Positions 45,577 through 56,003 of a DNA stretch of 64,000 nt are shown here, piece after piece. The stretch is from Yoonia sp. BS5-3. Its GTDB lineage: Bacteria > Pseudomonadota > Alphaproteobacteria > Rhodobacterales > Rhodobacteraceae. The translations under genes were made by a program, and so were the position numbers. The notes beneath the pieces are model-generated. The model did not search any database. It had not been told where the DNA came from and saw nothing but the letters and a program-made list of their open reading frames with translations. The stretch lies in contig NZ_CP150951.2 in assembly GCF_038069655.2 (NCBI RefSeq), positions 1,178,001-1,242,000 of the forward strand. The letters run 5' to 3'. Numbering within the stretch: the first letter of the stretch is position 1; each line of letters opens with the position of its first letter.

Positions 45577-46848
45577 ATGTCCCAACATCGATTGAATCTT
45601 GCTGATCTCAAGGCGCAAAGCCCGAAAGACCTACTTTCGCTGGCTGAAGAGCTTGAAATTGAGAATGCGTCTACGATGCGCAAAGGCGACATGATGTTCG
45701 CGATCCTGAAAGAACGGGCGGATGAGGAATGGGTCATCGGTGGAGACGGTGTTCTAGAAGTGCTTCAGGACGGGTTTGGATTTCTCAGATCACCCGAAGC
45801 AAACTATCTGCCAGGTCCTGATGATATTTATGTATCGCCTGATATGATCAGGAAACACTCTTTGCGGACCGGGGATACGGTCGAAGGCGTGATGAAAGAG
45901 CCAAATGATAGTGAGCGGTACTTTGCGCTTACATCGGTGGAACGGATCAACTTCGAAGAGCCGGAGAAAGCGAAGCATAAGGTTGCGTTTGACAACTTGA
46001 CACCGCTCTATCCTGATGAGCGGCTAAATATGGAAGTGGAAGATCCGACGATTAAGGACCGGTCAGCCCGGATTATCGATTTGGTTGCGCCAATTGGTAA
46101 AGGGCAGCGATCGCTGATTGTTGCACCACCGCGGACGGGTAAGACGGTGTTGCTGCAAAATATTGCCAACTCGATCGAGAAAAATCACCCAGAGTGTTAT
46201 CTGATCGTTTTGCTGATTGATGAGCGTCCTGAAGAAGTGACTGATATGCAGAGATCAGTGAAAGGCGAGGTTGTTTCATCCACTTTTGATGAGCCAGCGT
46301 CGCGCCATGTTGCGGTTTCTGAGATGGTAATCGAAAAGGCGAAGCGGCTGGTTGAACATAAGCGTGATGTTGTCATCCTACTGGATTCGATTACGCGTTT
46401 AGGACGAGCATTTAACACGACCGTCCCATCCTCTGGTAAGGTTCTGACGGGTGGTGTTGATGCGAATGCGTTGCAACGGCCGAAGCGTTTCTTTGGTGCT
46501 GCGCGGAATATTGAGGAAGGTGGATCGCTTACGATCATTGCGACAGCTTTGATTGATACGGGATCGCGGATGGATGAGGTAATCTTTGAAGAATTCAAAG
46601 GTACTGGCAACAGCGAGATTGTGTTGGATCGGAAGGTTGCAGATAAGCGCGTCTTCCCAGCGATGGATATCCTGAAATCTGGTACGCGGAAAGAAGAGTT
46701 GCTGGTCGATAAAGGTGATCTTGCCAAGACTTATGTGTTGCGTCGGATTCTCAACCCGATGGGGACCACTGACGCAATCGAATTCTTGATTGGAAAGCTG
46801 AAGCAGACCAAGACAAATTCTGACTTCTTCGATTCAATGAATACGTAA
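45577..46848 (+). CDS. rho: Transcription termination factor Rho
   Basis: The hexameric RNA helicase that terminates transcription, 423 residues. The N-terminal RNA-binding cold-shock-like domain includes [20 protein letters not shown]. Walker A is APPRTGKT (about 183-190), Walker B is [12 protein letters not shown], and the Q-loop and R-loop region [20 protein letters not shown] follows. The 116-base leader carries small hairpins. Order hemJ-rho-mnmE-mnmG. Confidence 0.97.
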   Translation: MSQHRLNLADLKAQSPKDLLSLAEELEIENASTMRKGDMMFAILKERADEEWVIGGDGVLEVLQDGFGFLRSPEANYLPGPDDIYVSPDMIRKHSLRTGDTVEGVMKEPNDSERYFALTSVERINFEEPEKAKHKVAFDNLTPLYPDERLNMEVEDPTIKDRSARIIDLVAPIGKGQRSLIVAPPRTGKTVLLQNIANSIEKNHPECYLIVLLIDERPEEVTDMQRSVKGEVVSSTFDEPASRHVAVSEMVIEKAKRLVEHKRDVVILLDSITRLGRAFNTTVPSSGKVLTGGVDANALQRPKRFFGAARNIEEGGSLTIIATALIDTGSRMDEVIFEEFKGTGNSEIVLDRKVADKRVFPAMDILKSGTRKEELLVDKGDLAKTYVLRRILNPMGTTDAIEFLIGKLKQTKTNSDFFDSMNT

Positions 46849-46878
46849 TTTATTGTTTATTTACAATAGGTTGTATAT

Positions 46879-48159
46879 TTGGACACGATTTTTGCCCTAG
46901 CAACGGCGCGTGGTCGGGCCGGTGTAGCGGTTGTCAGAATATCTGGCAGCCAAGCACGGGGTGCGGCAGGCCGAATTATGCGGGATGTTCCAACATCGCG
47001 CGGTGTCCGTCGCCTTTTTGATGCTGAGGGCGAACTTTTAGATAAGGCTTTGGTATTGTGCTTTGATCGCGGTCGAAGCTTTACAGGCGAAGACGTTGTA
47101 GAACTGCACTTACATGGCAGTCCAGCGATTGTCGTGGCGGTGCTAAGCATTCTTGGTTCAGATACAGCTTTGCGTCCAGCCGATGCGGGAGAGTTTACAA
47201 GGCGGGCGTTGGACAATGGTTGTCTTGATTTAGCACAGGTTGAGGGACTTGCTGATCTGATTGATGCCGAGACAGAGAGCCAGCGAAAGCAGGCTTTGCG
47301 TGTGTTCTCTGGCGCCTTGGGTGAGATTGCAGAGCGGTGGCGCTCAATGTTGATCCGCGCGGCAGCTTTACTAGAGGCTACGATTGATTTTGTTGATGAA
47401 GAAGTACCCGTTGATGTGACGCCAGAGGTAGATCAGTTGCTGCGGGCAGTTACGCTGGAGATGAATAAGGAGATCGCGGGGGTACATATCGCTGAACGCA
47501 TTCGGGATGGTTTTGAAGTGGCGATTATCGGTGAGCCGAATGTTGGGAAGTCTACTTTACTTAATCGGCTTGCTGGTCGAGAGGTCGCGATTACTTCGGA
47601 AGTAGCAGGTACAACGCGGGACGTCATTGAGGTTAGGATGGATTTGCAGGGTATTCCTGTGACAGTTCTTGATACAGCGGGAATGCGGGAGACAGATGAT
47701 TTTATCGAAGGTCTGGGTGTAGAGAAAGCAAAGGAACGCGCCGCAAGAGCGGATGTTCGTGTCCATATGATGTTAGATGATAGTATACCAACACCAAATA
47801 TCGATAGCGGAGATATTTACGTGCGAGCAAAGGCAGATCTGTCAGACAGTGCTGCGCTGTCGGTTTCCGGTATGACAGGTGCTGGTGTCGACAGATTGAT
47901 TGGGTTGGTAAGCGAGATTCTTGAAGAGCGCGTTGCTGCCGTTGGCGTTGCTATGCGTGAACGACATCGGAATGCAATGCAAAGGGCGGTAGAATACCTA
48001 AGTGTAGCGGTCACTATGTTGGAAGATGAAAACGCTACAGTGGATCTAATTGCTGAAGAGCTTCGATCGGCGATTCGATCGGTAGATAGCCTTGTTGGCC
48101 GGGTTGATGTAGAACATGTATTAGATGAGATCTTTTCCAGTTTTTGCATTGGCAAATAA
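46879..48159 (+). CDS. mnmE: tRNA modification GTPase MnmE (TrmE)
   Basis: With MnmG, makes the cmnm5 group on wobble U34 of tRNAs; 426 residues. The TTG start at 46879 has AGG 8 bases upstream and begins [20 protein letters not shown]. The formyl-THF domain, helical domain and G domain are present: G1 GEPNVGKST (about 217), G3 DTAGMRET. The C-terminal catalytic motif is complete, CIGK. The G4 motif is unusual: AKAD at 317-320 in place of NKxD; the Asp that reads guanine is kept but the Asn is replaced by Ala. Confidence 0.95.
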   Translation: MDTIFALATARGRAGVAVVRISGSQARGAAGRIMRDVPTSRGVRRLFDAEGELLDKALVLCFDRGRSFTGEDVVELHLHGSPAIVVAVLSILGSDTALRPADAGEFTRRALDNGCLDLAQVEGLADLIDAETESQRKQALRVFSGALGEIAERWRSMLIRAAALLEATIDFVDEEVPVDVTPEVDQLLRAVTLEMNKEIAGVHIAERIRDGFEVAIIGEPNVGKSTLLNRLAGREVAITSEVAGTTRDVIEVRMDLQGIPVTVLDTAGMRETDDFIEGLGVEKAKERAARADVRVHMMLDDSIPTPNIDSGDIYVRAKADLSDSAALSVSGMTGAGVDRLIGLVSEILEERVAAVGVAMRERHRNAMQRAVEYLSVAVTMLEDENATVDLIAEELRSAIRSVDSLVGRVDVEHVLDEIFSSFCIGK

Positions 48160-48163
48160 GGAG

Positions 48164-48179
48164 TGTTTCACGTGAAACA
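48164..48179. other. parS centromere site at the mnmG start
   Basis: TGTTTCACGTGAAACA, a perfect 16-base palindrome identical to the widely conserved parS consensus bound by ParB. It covers the spacer and start codon of mnmG, immediately after the ribosome site AAGGAG (48158-48163). It lies about 3.2 kb right of the candidate origin. Confidence 0.95.
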
Positions 48180-50043
48180 TTTGGATTACGACGTGGTTGT
48201 TATTGGCGGTGGGCATGCCGGAGCTGAAGCTGCACATGCTGTCGCGCGTATGACACGTCGTGTCGCGCTTGTTACGCTAAGTCGTGACACGATTGGTGTC
48301 ATGTCATGTAATCCAGCGATTGGTGGTTTGGGAAAGGGACACCTGGTCCGCGAAATTGACGCACTTGATGGTGTTATGGCCCGGGTAGCTGATAAAGCTG
48401 GTATTCAATTCCGTCTTCTAAACCGAAAAAAAGGTCCAGCAGTTCAGGGTCCTCGGGCCCAATCAGATCGTGCAATCTATCGGTCCGAGATTCAGCGAGA
48501 GCTATTTGAGCTGGATGACCTCGATATTATCGAGGGCGAAGCGACTGATCTTCTAATGGAAGGTGATCGTGTCGTCGGTGTGTCGTTGAAAGATGGATCG
48601 GAGATTAGGTCCTGTAGCGTCATTTTGACCACAGGAACATTTCTGCGTGGTGTTATCCATATTGGTGACGTATCTCGGCCAGGAGGACGCATGGGCGACG
48701 ATCCATCAATCAAGATGGCCGAGCGGCTCGAAAGCTATAACCTGCCGCTTGGACGCCTGAAAACTGGTACACCGCCTAGATTGGATGGTCGGACTATTGA
48801 CTGGGATCGCTTAGAAAAGCAGCCCAGCGATACTCAGCCTGTGTTGTTCTCGTTCCTATCGAGTGCCCCTTTCGCCCGACAAATCGAGTGTGGCATTACG
48901 CATACAAATGAGAAGACTCATGAGATCATTCGCAAAAATCTAGATAGATCCGCGATGTATGGTGGGCATATCGATGGAATTGGTCCTAGATACTGCCCCT
49001 CAATCGAGGATAAAATTGTCCGTTTCTCCGAAAAACCGTCGCATCAGATATTCTTAGAGCCGGAAGGGTTGAACTCAGATACAGTATATCCAAACGGAAT
49101 CTCGACATCGTTGCCCGTTGATGTGCAAAACACCTATGTGAAATCAATCTATGGTCTTGAAAAGGCGGAGATTTTGCAGCCAGGATACGCGATCGAATAT
49201 GACTATGTGGATCCCAGATCATTGAAGGAAACACTTGAATTGCGCTCGGTGCCTGGACTTTACCTTGCAGGGCAAATTAATGGGACGACAGGTTATGAGG
49301 AGGCAGCTGCGCAAGGCCTTGTAGCAGGACTGAATGCGGCATCAGCGGCAGCTGGAAAAGACACAATCGTGTTTAGTCGAAGAGAATCCTATATAGGAGT
49401 GATGATTGATGATCTTATCACCCGGGGCGTATCAGAACCGTATCGAATGTTCACATCACGCGCTGAATTTCGGCTCTCACTTCGCGCGGACAACGCAGAT
49501 CAACGGCTAACAGAATTTGGTCGCAAAATTAGCTGTGTTGGCGATGAGCGTTGGCAAAAATACTCATCGAAGATGGATAAAATTAATAGCGCACGGGTTG
49601 CGCTTGATAAAATTACAATAAGTGCTCGTGATATCGCTGGATCTGGCGCGAACCTAAATGCTGATGGCCCTAAAAGATCGGCTTTAGACGCACTGTCGTT
49701 GGCTGATTTTGGTTTTGCTCAACTACAGGAAATTGAGCCTGCAACGACGTCTATTTCTAAGGACATTCAAAAACAAATCAAGAATGATGCGTTATATGCA
49801 CATTACATTGCCCGTCAGGCCCGAGACATTGCAGCTTTGGAGCGGGATGAAAAACAACGAATACCAGATGATTTTGATTACGGAGCAGTTGGTGGATTGT
49901 CGAATGAGCTCGTGGTGAAGTTGGTTTCGGTACGGCCTAGCAGTATCGCACATGCTGGGCGGATTGAGGGAATGACCCCGGCGGCGCTCATGCTGTTGAT
50001 CAGTGCGTTGAAGCGGCAGCAACAAGTGGCGACAGGCACCTAA
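48172..50043 (+). CDS. mnmG: tRNA uridine modification enzyme MnmG (GidA)
   Basis: The FAD-dependent partner of MnmE in U34 modification, 623 residues. The GTG at 48172 is preferred because AAGGAG (48158-48163) then has an 8-base spacing; a GTG at 48163 would overlap that ribosome site. The FAD-binding motif is [33 protein letters not shown] and PGGRMGDD are family signatures, as is the C-terminal [15 protein letters not shown]. The parS site lies across the start. Three bases separate the mnmE stop from the parS-bearing start region, so the genes are almost certainly co-transcribed. Confidence 0.96.
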   Translation: MKHLDYDVVVIGGGHAGAEAAHAVARMTRRVALVTLSRDTIGVMSCNPAIGGLGKGHLVREIDALDGVMARVADKAGIQFRLLNRKKGPAVQGPRAQSDRAIYRSEIQRELFELDDLDIIEGEATDLLMEGDRVVGVSLKDGSEIRSCSVILTTGTFLRGVIHIGDVSRPGGRMGDDPSIKMAERLESYNLPLGRLKTGTPPRLDGRTIDWDRLEKQPSDTQPVLFSFLSSAPFARQIECGITHTNEKTHEIIRKNLDRSAMYGGHIDGIGPRYCPSIEDKIVRFSEKPSHQIFLEPEGLNSDTVYPNGISTSLPVDVQNTYVKSIYGLEKAEILQPGYAIEYDYVDPRSLKETLELRSVPGLYLAGQINGTTGYEEAAAQGLVAGLNAASAAAGKDTIVFSRRESYIGVMIDDLITRGVSEPYRMFTSRAEFRLSLRADNADQRLTEFGRKISCVGDERWQKYSSKMDKINSARVALDKITISARDIAGSGANLNADGPKRSALDALSLADFGFAQLQEIEPATTSISKDIQKQIKNDALYAHYIARQARDIAALERDEKQRIPDDFDYGAVGGLSNELVVKLVSVRPSSIAHAGRIEGMTPAALMLLISALKRQQQVATGT

Positions 50044-50044
50044 T

Positions 50045-50662
50045 ATGCCGAATGAAGTTGCCGGCGAAGATGTTTCACGTGAAACATTTGATGATTTAAT
50101 CAAGTTCTCAGATTTGGTCCGAAAATGGACCACGAAGATCAATCTTATCGCTCCGAGTACCATTGATGACATCTGGAGTCGGCATGTCGTCGATTCATCC
50201 CAACTATTTCGATATGCTCCAAATCAGTTCAACCATTGGGTCGATATCGGCAGTGGAGGTGGCTTTCCCGGGATTGTCATGGCGATATACGCAAAAGAAC
50301 AACAGCCTGCTGCAAAATTCACTCTCATTGAGAGTGATCAGAGAAAAGCGACATTCCTGAGAACAGCGTCCCGAGAGTTGAGCTTGAATGTAAGTGTCGT
50401 TGCCGCTCGAATCGAAGATGTCCCATATGGCGCAGCAGATATTGTATCGGCCCGCGCCTTAGCCACACTATCTACCCTTCTCCCATTGGCTAATCAACAC
50501 CTCGCACCTGATGGAACTTGTCTATTTCACAAAGGGAAGCGTGTTGATGAAGAAATAGAGGAAGCACGGAAAAATTGGCTGTTTGACCTTGAAGAACACC
50601 CAAGTTTCACCGATCCTGCCGCCCGACTCCTCGTTATTCAAAGGATATCTCGTGCCGAATAA
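50045..50662 (+). CDS. rsmG: 16S rRNA m7G527 methyltransferase RsmG (GidB)
   Basis: Methylates N7 of G527 in 16S rRNA; 205 residues. The SAM-binding motif is WVDIGSGGGFPGIVMAI. Residues WTTKINLIAPSTIDDIWSRH are typical of the N-terminal region. A perfect parS site is embedded in the coding sequence and is translated as VSRET. The ATG is one base after the mnmG stop. The last 11 bases overlap the parA start. Confidence 0.95.
   Translation: MPNEVAGEDVSRETFDDLIKFSDLVRKWTTKINLIAPSTIDDIWSRHVVDSSQLFRYAPNQFNHWVDIGSGGGFPGIVMAIYAKEQQPAAKFTLIESDQRKATFLRTASRELSLNVSVVAARIEDVPYGAADIVSARALATLSTLLPLANQHLAPDGTCLFHKGKRVDEEIEEARKNWLFDLEEHPSFTDPAARLLVIQRISRAE
50071..50086. other. parS centromere site inside rsmG
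   Basis: A second perfect TGTTTCACGTGAAACA, 1907 bases from the first and within codons near residue 10 of rsmG. The two sites, 5 kb or less from the candidate origin and just upstream of parAB, would form the ParB-loading centromere. Confidence 0.95.
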
Positions 50663-51461
50663 TTCTTCTTCAAACGGCCCCAAAATCATTGCAATAGCGA
50701 ACCAAAAGGGTGGAGTTGGGAAGACAACCACGACTATCAATCTTGGCGCAGCGTTGGCTGAGAAGACGAAAAAGGTCCTTTTGATTGACCTGGATCCGCA
50801 AGGGAATGCCTCTACCGGACTAGGTATTGATCAAGATATGCGTCAAGCTACCACATATGATCTTTTGTCCGGCGACGCTGATCTTTCCGATGCATCGCAA
50901 ACTACGGCGATTCAGAATTTGTCGATCGTACCCGCAACCACCGATCTAAGCTCTGCAGACATAGAACTTATCGACAATGAGAAACGAAGTTTTCTACTCA
51001 AAACTGTACTCCGCGATATTTCAAACGACAAAGCCCCGTATGACTATATCTTGATTGATTGTCCTCCATCGCTCAATATATTGACAGTCAATGCCATGGT
51101 CGCAGCGCATTCAATCCTTGTACCGCTGCAAAGCGAGTTTTTCGCGCTTGAGGGTCTGTCCCAATTAATCCTGACAGTAAGAGACGTACGGCAGTCAGCA
51201 AACCCCGACTTGCGGATCGAAGGGATCGTGCTGACAATGTATGATGCGCGAAATAATTTATCGCTTCAGGTCGAGGAAGATGCGCGCGACAATATGGGCG
51301 ATATGGTTTTCAAAACGGTGATCCCACGGAATGTCCGAGTCAGTGAGGCGCCGTCGTTTGCCATCCCAGTTCTCGCCTATGACAGTGGTTCAAAGGGTAG
51401 CGCAGCGTATCGATCGCTTGCTAGCGAACTTATCAAAAACAACAAAAATACAGGGACATAG
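50652..51461 (+). CDS. parA: Chromosome partitioning ATPase ParA
   Basis: The Walker-type ATPase that moves ParB-parS complexes, 269 residues. A GTG start at 50652 is chosen: AAGGA lies 6 bases upstream and the protein then begins PNNSSSNGPKIIAIANQKGG. A longer frame to 50583 lies inside rsmG. The deviant Walker A is KGGVGKTT, with the signature Lys at about 19; LLIDLDPQGNASTGL and YILIDCPPSLNILT are Walker A' and B. The C-terminus is typical of short chromosomal ParA proteins, without a DNA-binding extension. Confidence 0.96.
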   Translation: MPNNSSSNGPKIIAIANQKGGVGKTTTTINLGAALAEKTKKVLLIDLDPQGNASTGLGIDQDMRQATTYDLLSGDADLSDASQTTAIQNLSIVPATTDLSSADIELIDNEKRSFLLKTVLRDISNDKAPYDYILIDCPPSLNILTVNAMVAAHSILVPLQSEFFALEGLSQLILTVRDVRQSANPDLRIEGIVLTMYDARNNLSLQVEEDARDNMGDMVFKTVIPRNVRVSEAPSFAIPVLAYDSGSKGSAAYRSLASELIKNNKNTGT

Positions 51462-51464
51462 AAA

Positions 51465-52349
51465 ATGGCGAAGAAGACAACAAAGACCCGTGGACTAGGT
51501 CGCGGCTTGTCGGCGCTGATGTCTGATGTGGCGCAAGATGGTACCGAAAATGTAGGCACCAAACGCGCCGACCTCGTTGTGCCTATTGAGCAAGTTCATC
51601 CCAACCCTGATCAGCCACGACGCACCTTTGATGAAGATGCTTTGAAGGAACTGGCAACTTCGGTTGCGGAAAAAGGTATTATCCAGCCGATTATCGTCCG
51701 TCGCCAGGGCAATTCCGAAAGCTATGAAATCGTTGCAGGCGAACGTCGGTGGCGGGCTGCGCAAATTGCCAAATTGCACGAAGTACCGATCCTGATACGT
51801 GATTATGATGATACGGAAGTCCTCGAGATTGCGATCATCGAAAACATCCAGCGTTCTGACCTGAACCCGGTGGATGAGGCAGCTGGCTATCGTCAGCTGA
51901 TGGACAAATTTGGCCACACTCAAGAGAAGCTGGCAACAGCGCTTGGCAAAAGCCGTAGTCACATCGCAAATGTCATGCGTCTATTAACCTTGCCCGAAGA
52001 AGTGCAAGGGTATTTGGTTTCAGGCACGCTCTCAGCTGGTCATGCCCGGGCACTTATCGGCAAAGACAATGCCGTTGAGTTAGCGCGTGAAGTTATCCAG
52101 CGTAAACTTTCCGTCCGCGACACCGAAAGCTTGGCGAAAAAAGGACCGGCGATCAAGAAGAGGTCTGTATCAGGTGCGCCGGTGCCGAAAGATGCCGACA
52201 CCGTCCAAATTGAAAACGAACTTACCGCAAGCCTTGGTATGAAAGTCACGATTGATCATAAAGCCGGCGATAATGGTGGTAAGCTCGCGATTTCATACAA
52301 ATCGCTTGATCAATTGGATGATCTCTTGCGGACCTTGTCCGGCGGCTAA
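51465..52349 (+). CDS. parB: Chromosome partitioning protein ParB
   Basis: A CTP-dependent clamp that loads at parS, 294 residues. The N-terminal basic patch (KTRGLGRGLSALM) is the ParA-contact region. The CTP-binding core has NPDQPRRTFDEDAL and ERRWRAAQ, with IENIQRSDLNPVDEA after it. A helix-turn-helix for parS (GKSRSHIANVMRLLTLP) and a C-terminal dimerisation domain follow. The two perfect parS sites upstream are its expected targets. It converges with hemW, overlapping by 4 bases. Confidence 0.97.
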   Translation: MAKKTTKTRGLGRGLSALMSDVAQDGTENVGTKRADLVVPIEQVHPNPDQPRRTFDEDALKELATSVAEKGIIQPIIVRRQGNSESYEIVAGERRWRAAQIAKLHEVPILIRDYDDTEVLEIAIIENIQRSDLNPVDEAAGYRQLMDKFGHTQEKLATALGKSRSHIANVMRLLTLPEEVQGYLVSGTLSAGHARALIGKDNAVELAREVIQRKLSVRDTESLAKKGPAIKKRSVSGAPVPKDADTVQIENELTASLGMKVTIDHKAGDNGGKLAISYKSLDQLDDLLRTLSGG

Positions 52350-53503
52350 GGTGAAAGTAATTCGCGTAGAACAGCATTCAAAACCGGCCGGCCTTCTGCT
52401 GTAGATCGTAACCGGTTTTCTTGAATATCGAGCATACAAATTTCTATTAAGCTACTGATTTTTTTATAAAAAGTATTTCCACTTAATGCATTCAACCGGT
52501 CTAACGATATACCGTCCCGCAGCCGCATCCCCATCAACAAAAACTCTGAAACTTGATCCTCGATACTCAACGAAGAACGGTTAGATTCGCCGCTGCCACT
52601 CTTGTTGACTTGGGATAACCACGAGGTTGGGGCGCTAGGGGCTTCCGTTGAATAACGTTGGCCGTCGATGGTCAGTCGTCCATGAGCGCCTGGTCCGATC
52701 CCGGCATAGTCACCATATTGCCAGTAAATCCGATTATGCGTGCTTTCGAAGCCTGGCTTTGCATGGTTCGAAATTTCATAACCATTGAATCCAGCGGCGT
52801 CGCAAATTTCCTGTGTTAAGGCATACATGTCGGCGGCATCATCATCGTCTGGCAAATCGCGCAACTTCCCTGCCGCATAGCGATCTCCAAACGCCGTGCC
52901 GTCCTCGATGGTAAGTTGATATAAGGACAAATGATCAATCGCCATGGACAGCGCTTGCTTCAGTTCCGCCTCCCAAGCCTGTAACGACTGTCCCTGTCGT
53001 GCATAAATCAAATCAAAACTGACGCGATCGAAATTCTTACGGGCGATTTCAAATGCATCCAAGGCCTCTGCCGCGCTGTGCAAACGCCCCAACGCGCGTA
53101 AATCGGTGTCGTTCAGCGCCTGAATGCCCATTGAAACGCGATTAACGCCAGCACCGCGATATCCGGCAAATCGTCCGGCTTCGACTGAGGTCGGGTTAGC
53201 TTCCAGCGTGATCTCTATATTGTTCGCAATCTGCCAAGTCGCGCGCACTTTGGTCAGCACCGCATCGACAAGATCAGGGTCCATCATACTTGGCGTTCCG
53301 CCACCAAAAAACACTGACCGCAAAATACGGCCTTCGGTTTCAGCTCCGATCCGGCCGATTTCGCTCAGATAGGCCCTTTTCCAAGCTTTCTGGTCAATCT
53401 GGCTGACAACATGCGAGTTGAAGTCGCAATACGGGCACTTTGCCTGACAAAATGGCCAGTGGATATAGAGCCCAAACCCGCCATGTTCCCAGTCTTCAGG
53501 CAA
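52346..53503 (-). CDS. hemW: Radical SAM heme chaperone HemW
   Basis: A radical SAM protein of 385 residues, related to HemN but acting as a heme-binding chaperone. The cluster motif is CxxxCxxC: C19, C23 and C26 in FCQAKCPYCDFNS, without the fourth Cys found in HemN. The HNxxYW motif, involved in heme binding, is present as HNRIYW. GGGTPSMM and INRVSMGIQALND are further family motifs. Third gene of rph-rdgB-hemW. Confidence 0.93.
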   Translation of the reverse strand: MPEDWEHGGFGLYIHWPFCQAKCPYCDFNSHVVSQIDQKAWKRAYLSEIGRIGAETEGRILRSVFFGGGTPSMMDPDLVDAVLTKVRATWQIANNIEITLEANPTSVEAGRFAGYRGAGVNRVSMGIQALNDTDLRALGRLHSAAEALDAFEIARKNFDRVSFDLIYARQGQSLQAWEAELKQALSMAIDHLSLYQLTIEDGTAFGDRYAAGKLRDLPDDDDAADMYALTQEICDAAGFNGYEISNHAKPGFESTHNRIYWQYGDYAGIGPGAHGRLTIDGQRYSTEAPSAPTSWLSQVNKSGSGESNRSSLSIEDQVSEFLLMGMRLRDGISLDRLNALSGNTFYKKISSLIEICMLDIQENRLRSTAEGRPVLNAVLRELLSP

Positions 53504-54104
53504 AGCAACCAGCGATCAACTTTGCCATCGCATCGGCGCGGTGGCTGATCTTGTTCTTTTCCCAGCGATCCATTTCCCCGAAGGTCACATCATAACCATC
53601 AGGTTGAAAAATGGGATCATATCCATGTCCTTGATCGCCGCGCATCGGCCACACTATTTGCCCTGGCATCACGCCTGCAAATACTTCGTCATGACCATCT
53701 GGCCACGCCAGAACCATCGTGCAACAAAAACGAGCGGTCCGCGGAAATGGCGCTGATACAGTCTCTAACGCAGCCCAAGTCCGCTCCATTGCCAAATTAA
53801 AGTCACGTCCGTTTGGCGTTTCGGCCCAATCTGCCGTGTAGACGCCAGGCGCCCCATCCAAACCATCAACCTCAATACCGCTATCATCGGCAAGACAGGG
53901 CAAGCCCGTCGCCTTTGCCGCCGCATGTGCTTTGATCCTCGCATTGCCAACAAAGGTTGTTTCCGTTTCTTCCGGCTCTGGAAGTTTATGATCGGCGTTT
54001 GATGTCAGCGAGATATCGAACGGAGACAGCAGATTCACCATCTCCTCCAGTTTACCGGTATTATGGGTTGCGATCACCAAAGTATCGCCATCGAATTTCC
54101 GCAT
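53496..54104 (-). CDS. rdgB: dITP/XTP pyrophosphatase RdgB (Ham1)
   Basis: Removes deaminated purine nucleotides such as dITP and XTP from the pool; 202 residues. Substrate-binding motif VIATHNTGKLEEM at the N-terminus, then the acidic centre LADDSGIEVDGLDGAPGVYT and the C-terminal KNKISHRADAM. The start overlaps the rph stop (TGATG). The gene overlaps hemW by 8 bases. Confidence 0.96.
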   Translation of the reverse strand: MRKFDGDTLVIATHNTGKLEEMVNLLSPFDISLTSNADHKLPEPEETETTFVGNARIKAHAAAKATGLPCLADDSGIEVDGLDGAPGVYTADWAETPNGRDFNLAMERTWAALETVSAPFPRTARFCCTMVLAWPDGHDEVFAGVMPGQIVWPMRGDQGHGYDPIFQPDGYDVTFGEMDRWEKNKISHRADAMAKLIAGCFA

Positions 54105-54811
54105 CAGGACACCGCGGTCAATTGTGCTTGTGTCAGTTCAGCCACGCCTTTTTCGGCCAGATCCAACAGCCCATCCATTTGCGCGCGGGTGAATGTTGAC
54201 CCTTCTGCGGACATTTGAACCTCAATCAACTTACCGCCCGTCATGACAAAGTTGCCATCGACGCCAGCCTCGCTGTCTTCGGGATAATCAAGATCAAGCA
54301 CCTCTTGCCCTGCATAAATGCCGCACGAGATCGCCGCGACCGGATCGACCAATGGATCGGCCACAACATCCCCTGCTTTCATCAGTTTTTGAACGGCAAG
54401 CTTTAGCGCGACCCAACCGCCAGTGATCGATGCGCAGCGTGTCCCGCCGTCAGCTTGTATGACATCGCAATCAACAACGATTTGCCGCTCACCCAGCGCC
54501 ACACGGTCAACGCCTGCGCGCAAGGATCGGCCAATCAGCCGCTGAATTTCTTGTGTCCGGCCCGATTGGCCATTCTTTGCCTCACGGCGCATGCGCGTGT
54601 TCGTCGCGCGGGGTAGCATTCCATATTCAGCTGTGACCCAACCGAGGCCAGAATTTTTCAGGAATGGGGGCACGCGTTCATCAATTGTTGCGGTGCAAAG
54701 CACATGGGTATTCCCACATTTGATCAGGCAAGAGCCCTCCGCATGCATCGTTACCCCCGTTTCAATGGTAACAGGGCGCATTTCATTGGTCTGTCGGCCG
54801 GATGGACGCAT
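54104..54811 (-). CDS. rph: Ribonuclease PH
   Basis: A phosphorolytic 3'-exoribonuclease in tRNA maturation, 235 residues. It begins [19 protein letters not shown] and carries [20 protein letters not shown] and [17 protein letters not shown], all standard for RNase PH. AGGAG lies 7 bases before the ATG. It is the first gene of the leftward rph-rdgB-hemW operon and is divergent from hrcA across 115 bases. Confidence 0.97.
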   Translation of the reverse strand: MRPSGRQTNEMRPVTIETGVTMHAEGSCLIKCGNTHVLCTATIDERVPPFLKNSGLGWVTAEYGMLPRATNTRMRREAKNGQSGRTQEIQRLIGRSLRAGVDRVALGERQIVVDCDVIQADGGTRCASITGGWVALKLAVQKLMKAGDVVADPLVDPVAAISCGIYAGQEVLDLDYPEDSEAGVDGNFVMTGGKLIEVQMSAEGSTFTRAQMDGLLDLAEKGVAELTQAQLTAVS

Positions 54812-54926
54812 GGGATCACTCCTAATTGTTGCTTCTCTCGGATACGCTGCTCAATTATGAAATCCAACCCCGATTGACGCCGGGCATGCTTTCGTTTTAA
54901 TTGCCTCGCCCTAGTTTGAGAACCTG

Positions 54927-55991
54927 ATGAACGATCAGACGCCCAACATTGAAGAAATGAACGAACGATCGCGCGAAGTTTTTCGCCGCGTTGTCGAAGG
55001 CTATCTCGAAAGCGGTGCACCTGTGGGCTCACGTACCCTGACTCGCAGTTTCTCTGAGCAGGTCAGCGCAGCCACGATCCGAAATGTCATGCAGGATCTT
55101 GAGTTTTTGGGTCTTCTCGACAGTCCACATGTCAGTGCCGGTCGGATACCCACGCAGCTTGGTCTTCGTATGTTTGTCGATGGATTGCTTGAGGTTGGCG
55201 ACCTGGACAATAAAGATCGTGAAACAATTGATCGGACGCTTGGCGGCCATGATCAAGATGTTGGGACGGTTCTAGATCAAGTTGGCCAAGCTTTATCTGG
55301 CGTTACGCATGGTGCTAGCCTGGTTCTCACCCCAAAACACGAAGCGCCGATCAAGCACATCGAATTTGTTTCACTTGCACGGGATCGAGCCCTTGTTGTG
55401 CTGGTCTTCGCTGATGGTCATGTTGAGAACCGGATTTTTACACCACCCGCCGGACAAACCCCCTCATCCATGCGCGAAGCTGCGAATTTCATCAATGCGA
55501 TTGCTGAAGGTCGGACATTGTCCGAGCTTGGTTCAGTGATTTCCCGAGAAATTGCTGCGCGGCGTCAAGAAATTGATAGCCTAGCGGCCGATTTGGTCGA
55601 AAACGGGCTGGCGCTCTGGGAAAATGAAGGTGAAGCAACCGAACGGCTGATCGTGCGCGGCCGGGGCAACCTGCTATCTGACAGCGAAGATGAAGTCGAC
55701 CTGGAACGTATCCGTAGCCTGTTTGATGACCTCGAACGCAAACGTGATATCGCCCAATTCCTGGATTTGACCGAAGATGGCGACGGTGTGCGCATTTTTA
55801 TTGGGTCAGAGAACAAATTGTTCTCACTTTCGGGTTCCTCTCTCGTCGTTTCCCCTTATATGAACGCCGACCGCAAGATTATTGGCGCCGTTGGTGTCAT
55901 TGGTCCGACACGTTTGAACTATGGGCGGATCGTGCCCATCGTAAATTACACCGCGCAGCTGGTGGGCAAGATGATTGCCGACCGCTCATGA
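54927..55991 (+). CDS. hrcA: Heat-inducible transcription repressor HrcA
   Basis: The repressor of CIRCE-controlled chaperone operons, 354 residues. An N-terminal winged-helix region (ESGAPVGSRTLTRSFSEQVSAATIRN) is followed by the family motif GLLDSPHVSAGRIPT and the C-terminal GVIGPTRLNYGRIVPIV. No CIRCE inverted repeat is visible in the 115 bases upstream, so autoregulation by that element is not supported here. It is followed by grpE at 12 bases, the classical order. Confidence 0.95.
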   Translation: MNDQTPNIEEMNERSREVFRRVVEGYLESGAPVGSRTLTRSFSEQVSAATIRNVMQDLEFLGLLDSPHVSAGRIPTQLGLRMFVDGLLEVGDLDNKDRETIDRTLGGHDQDVGTVLDQVGQALSGVTHGASLVLTPKHEAPIKHIEFVSLARDRALVVLVFADGHVENRIFTPPAGQTPSSMREAANFINAIAEGRTLSELGSVISREIAARRQEIDSLAADLVENGLALWENEGEATERLIVRGRGNLLSDSEDEVDLERIRSLFDDLERKRDIAQFLDLTEDGDGVRIFIGSENKLFSLSGSSLVVSPYMNADRKIIGAVGVIGPTRLNYGRIVPIVNYTAQLVGKMIADRS

Positions 55992-56003
55992 CAGGAAAAA
56001 TGG

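Noticed and set aside
54812..54926. Possible CIRCE element before hrcA
   Set aside because: No TTAGCACTC/GAGTGCTAA pair is present in the divergent rph-hrcA gap.
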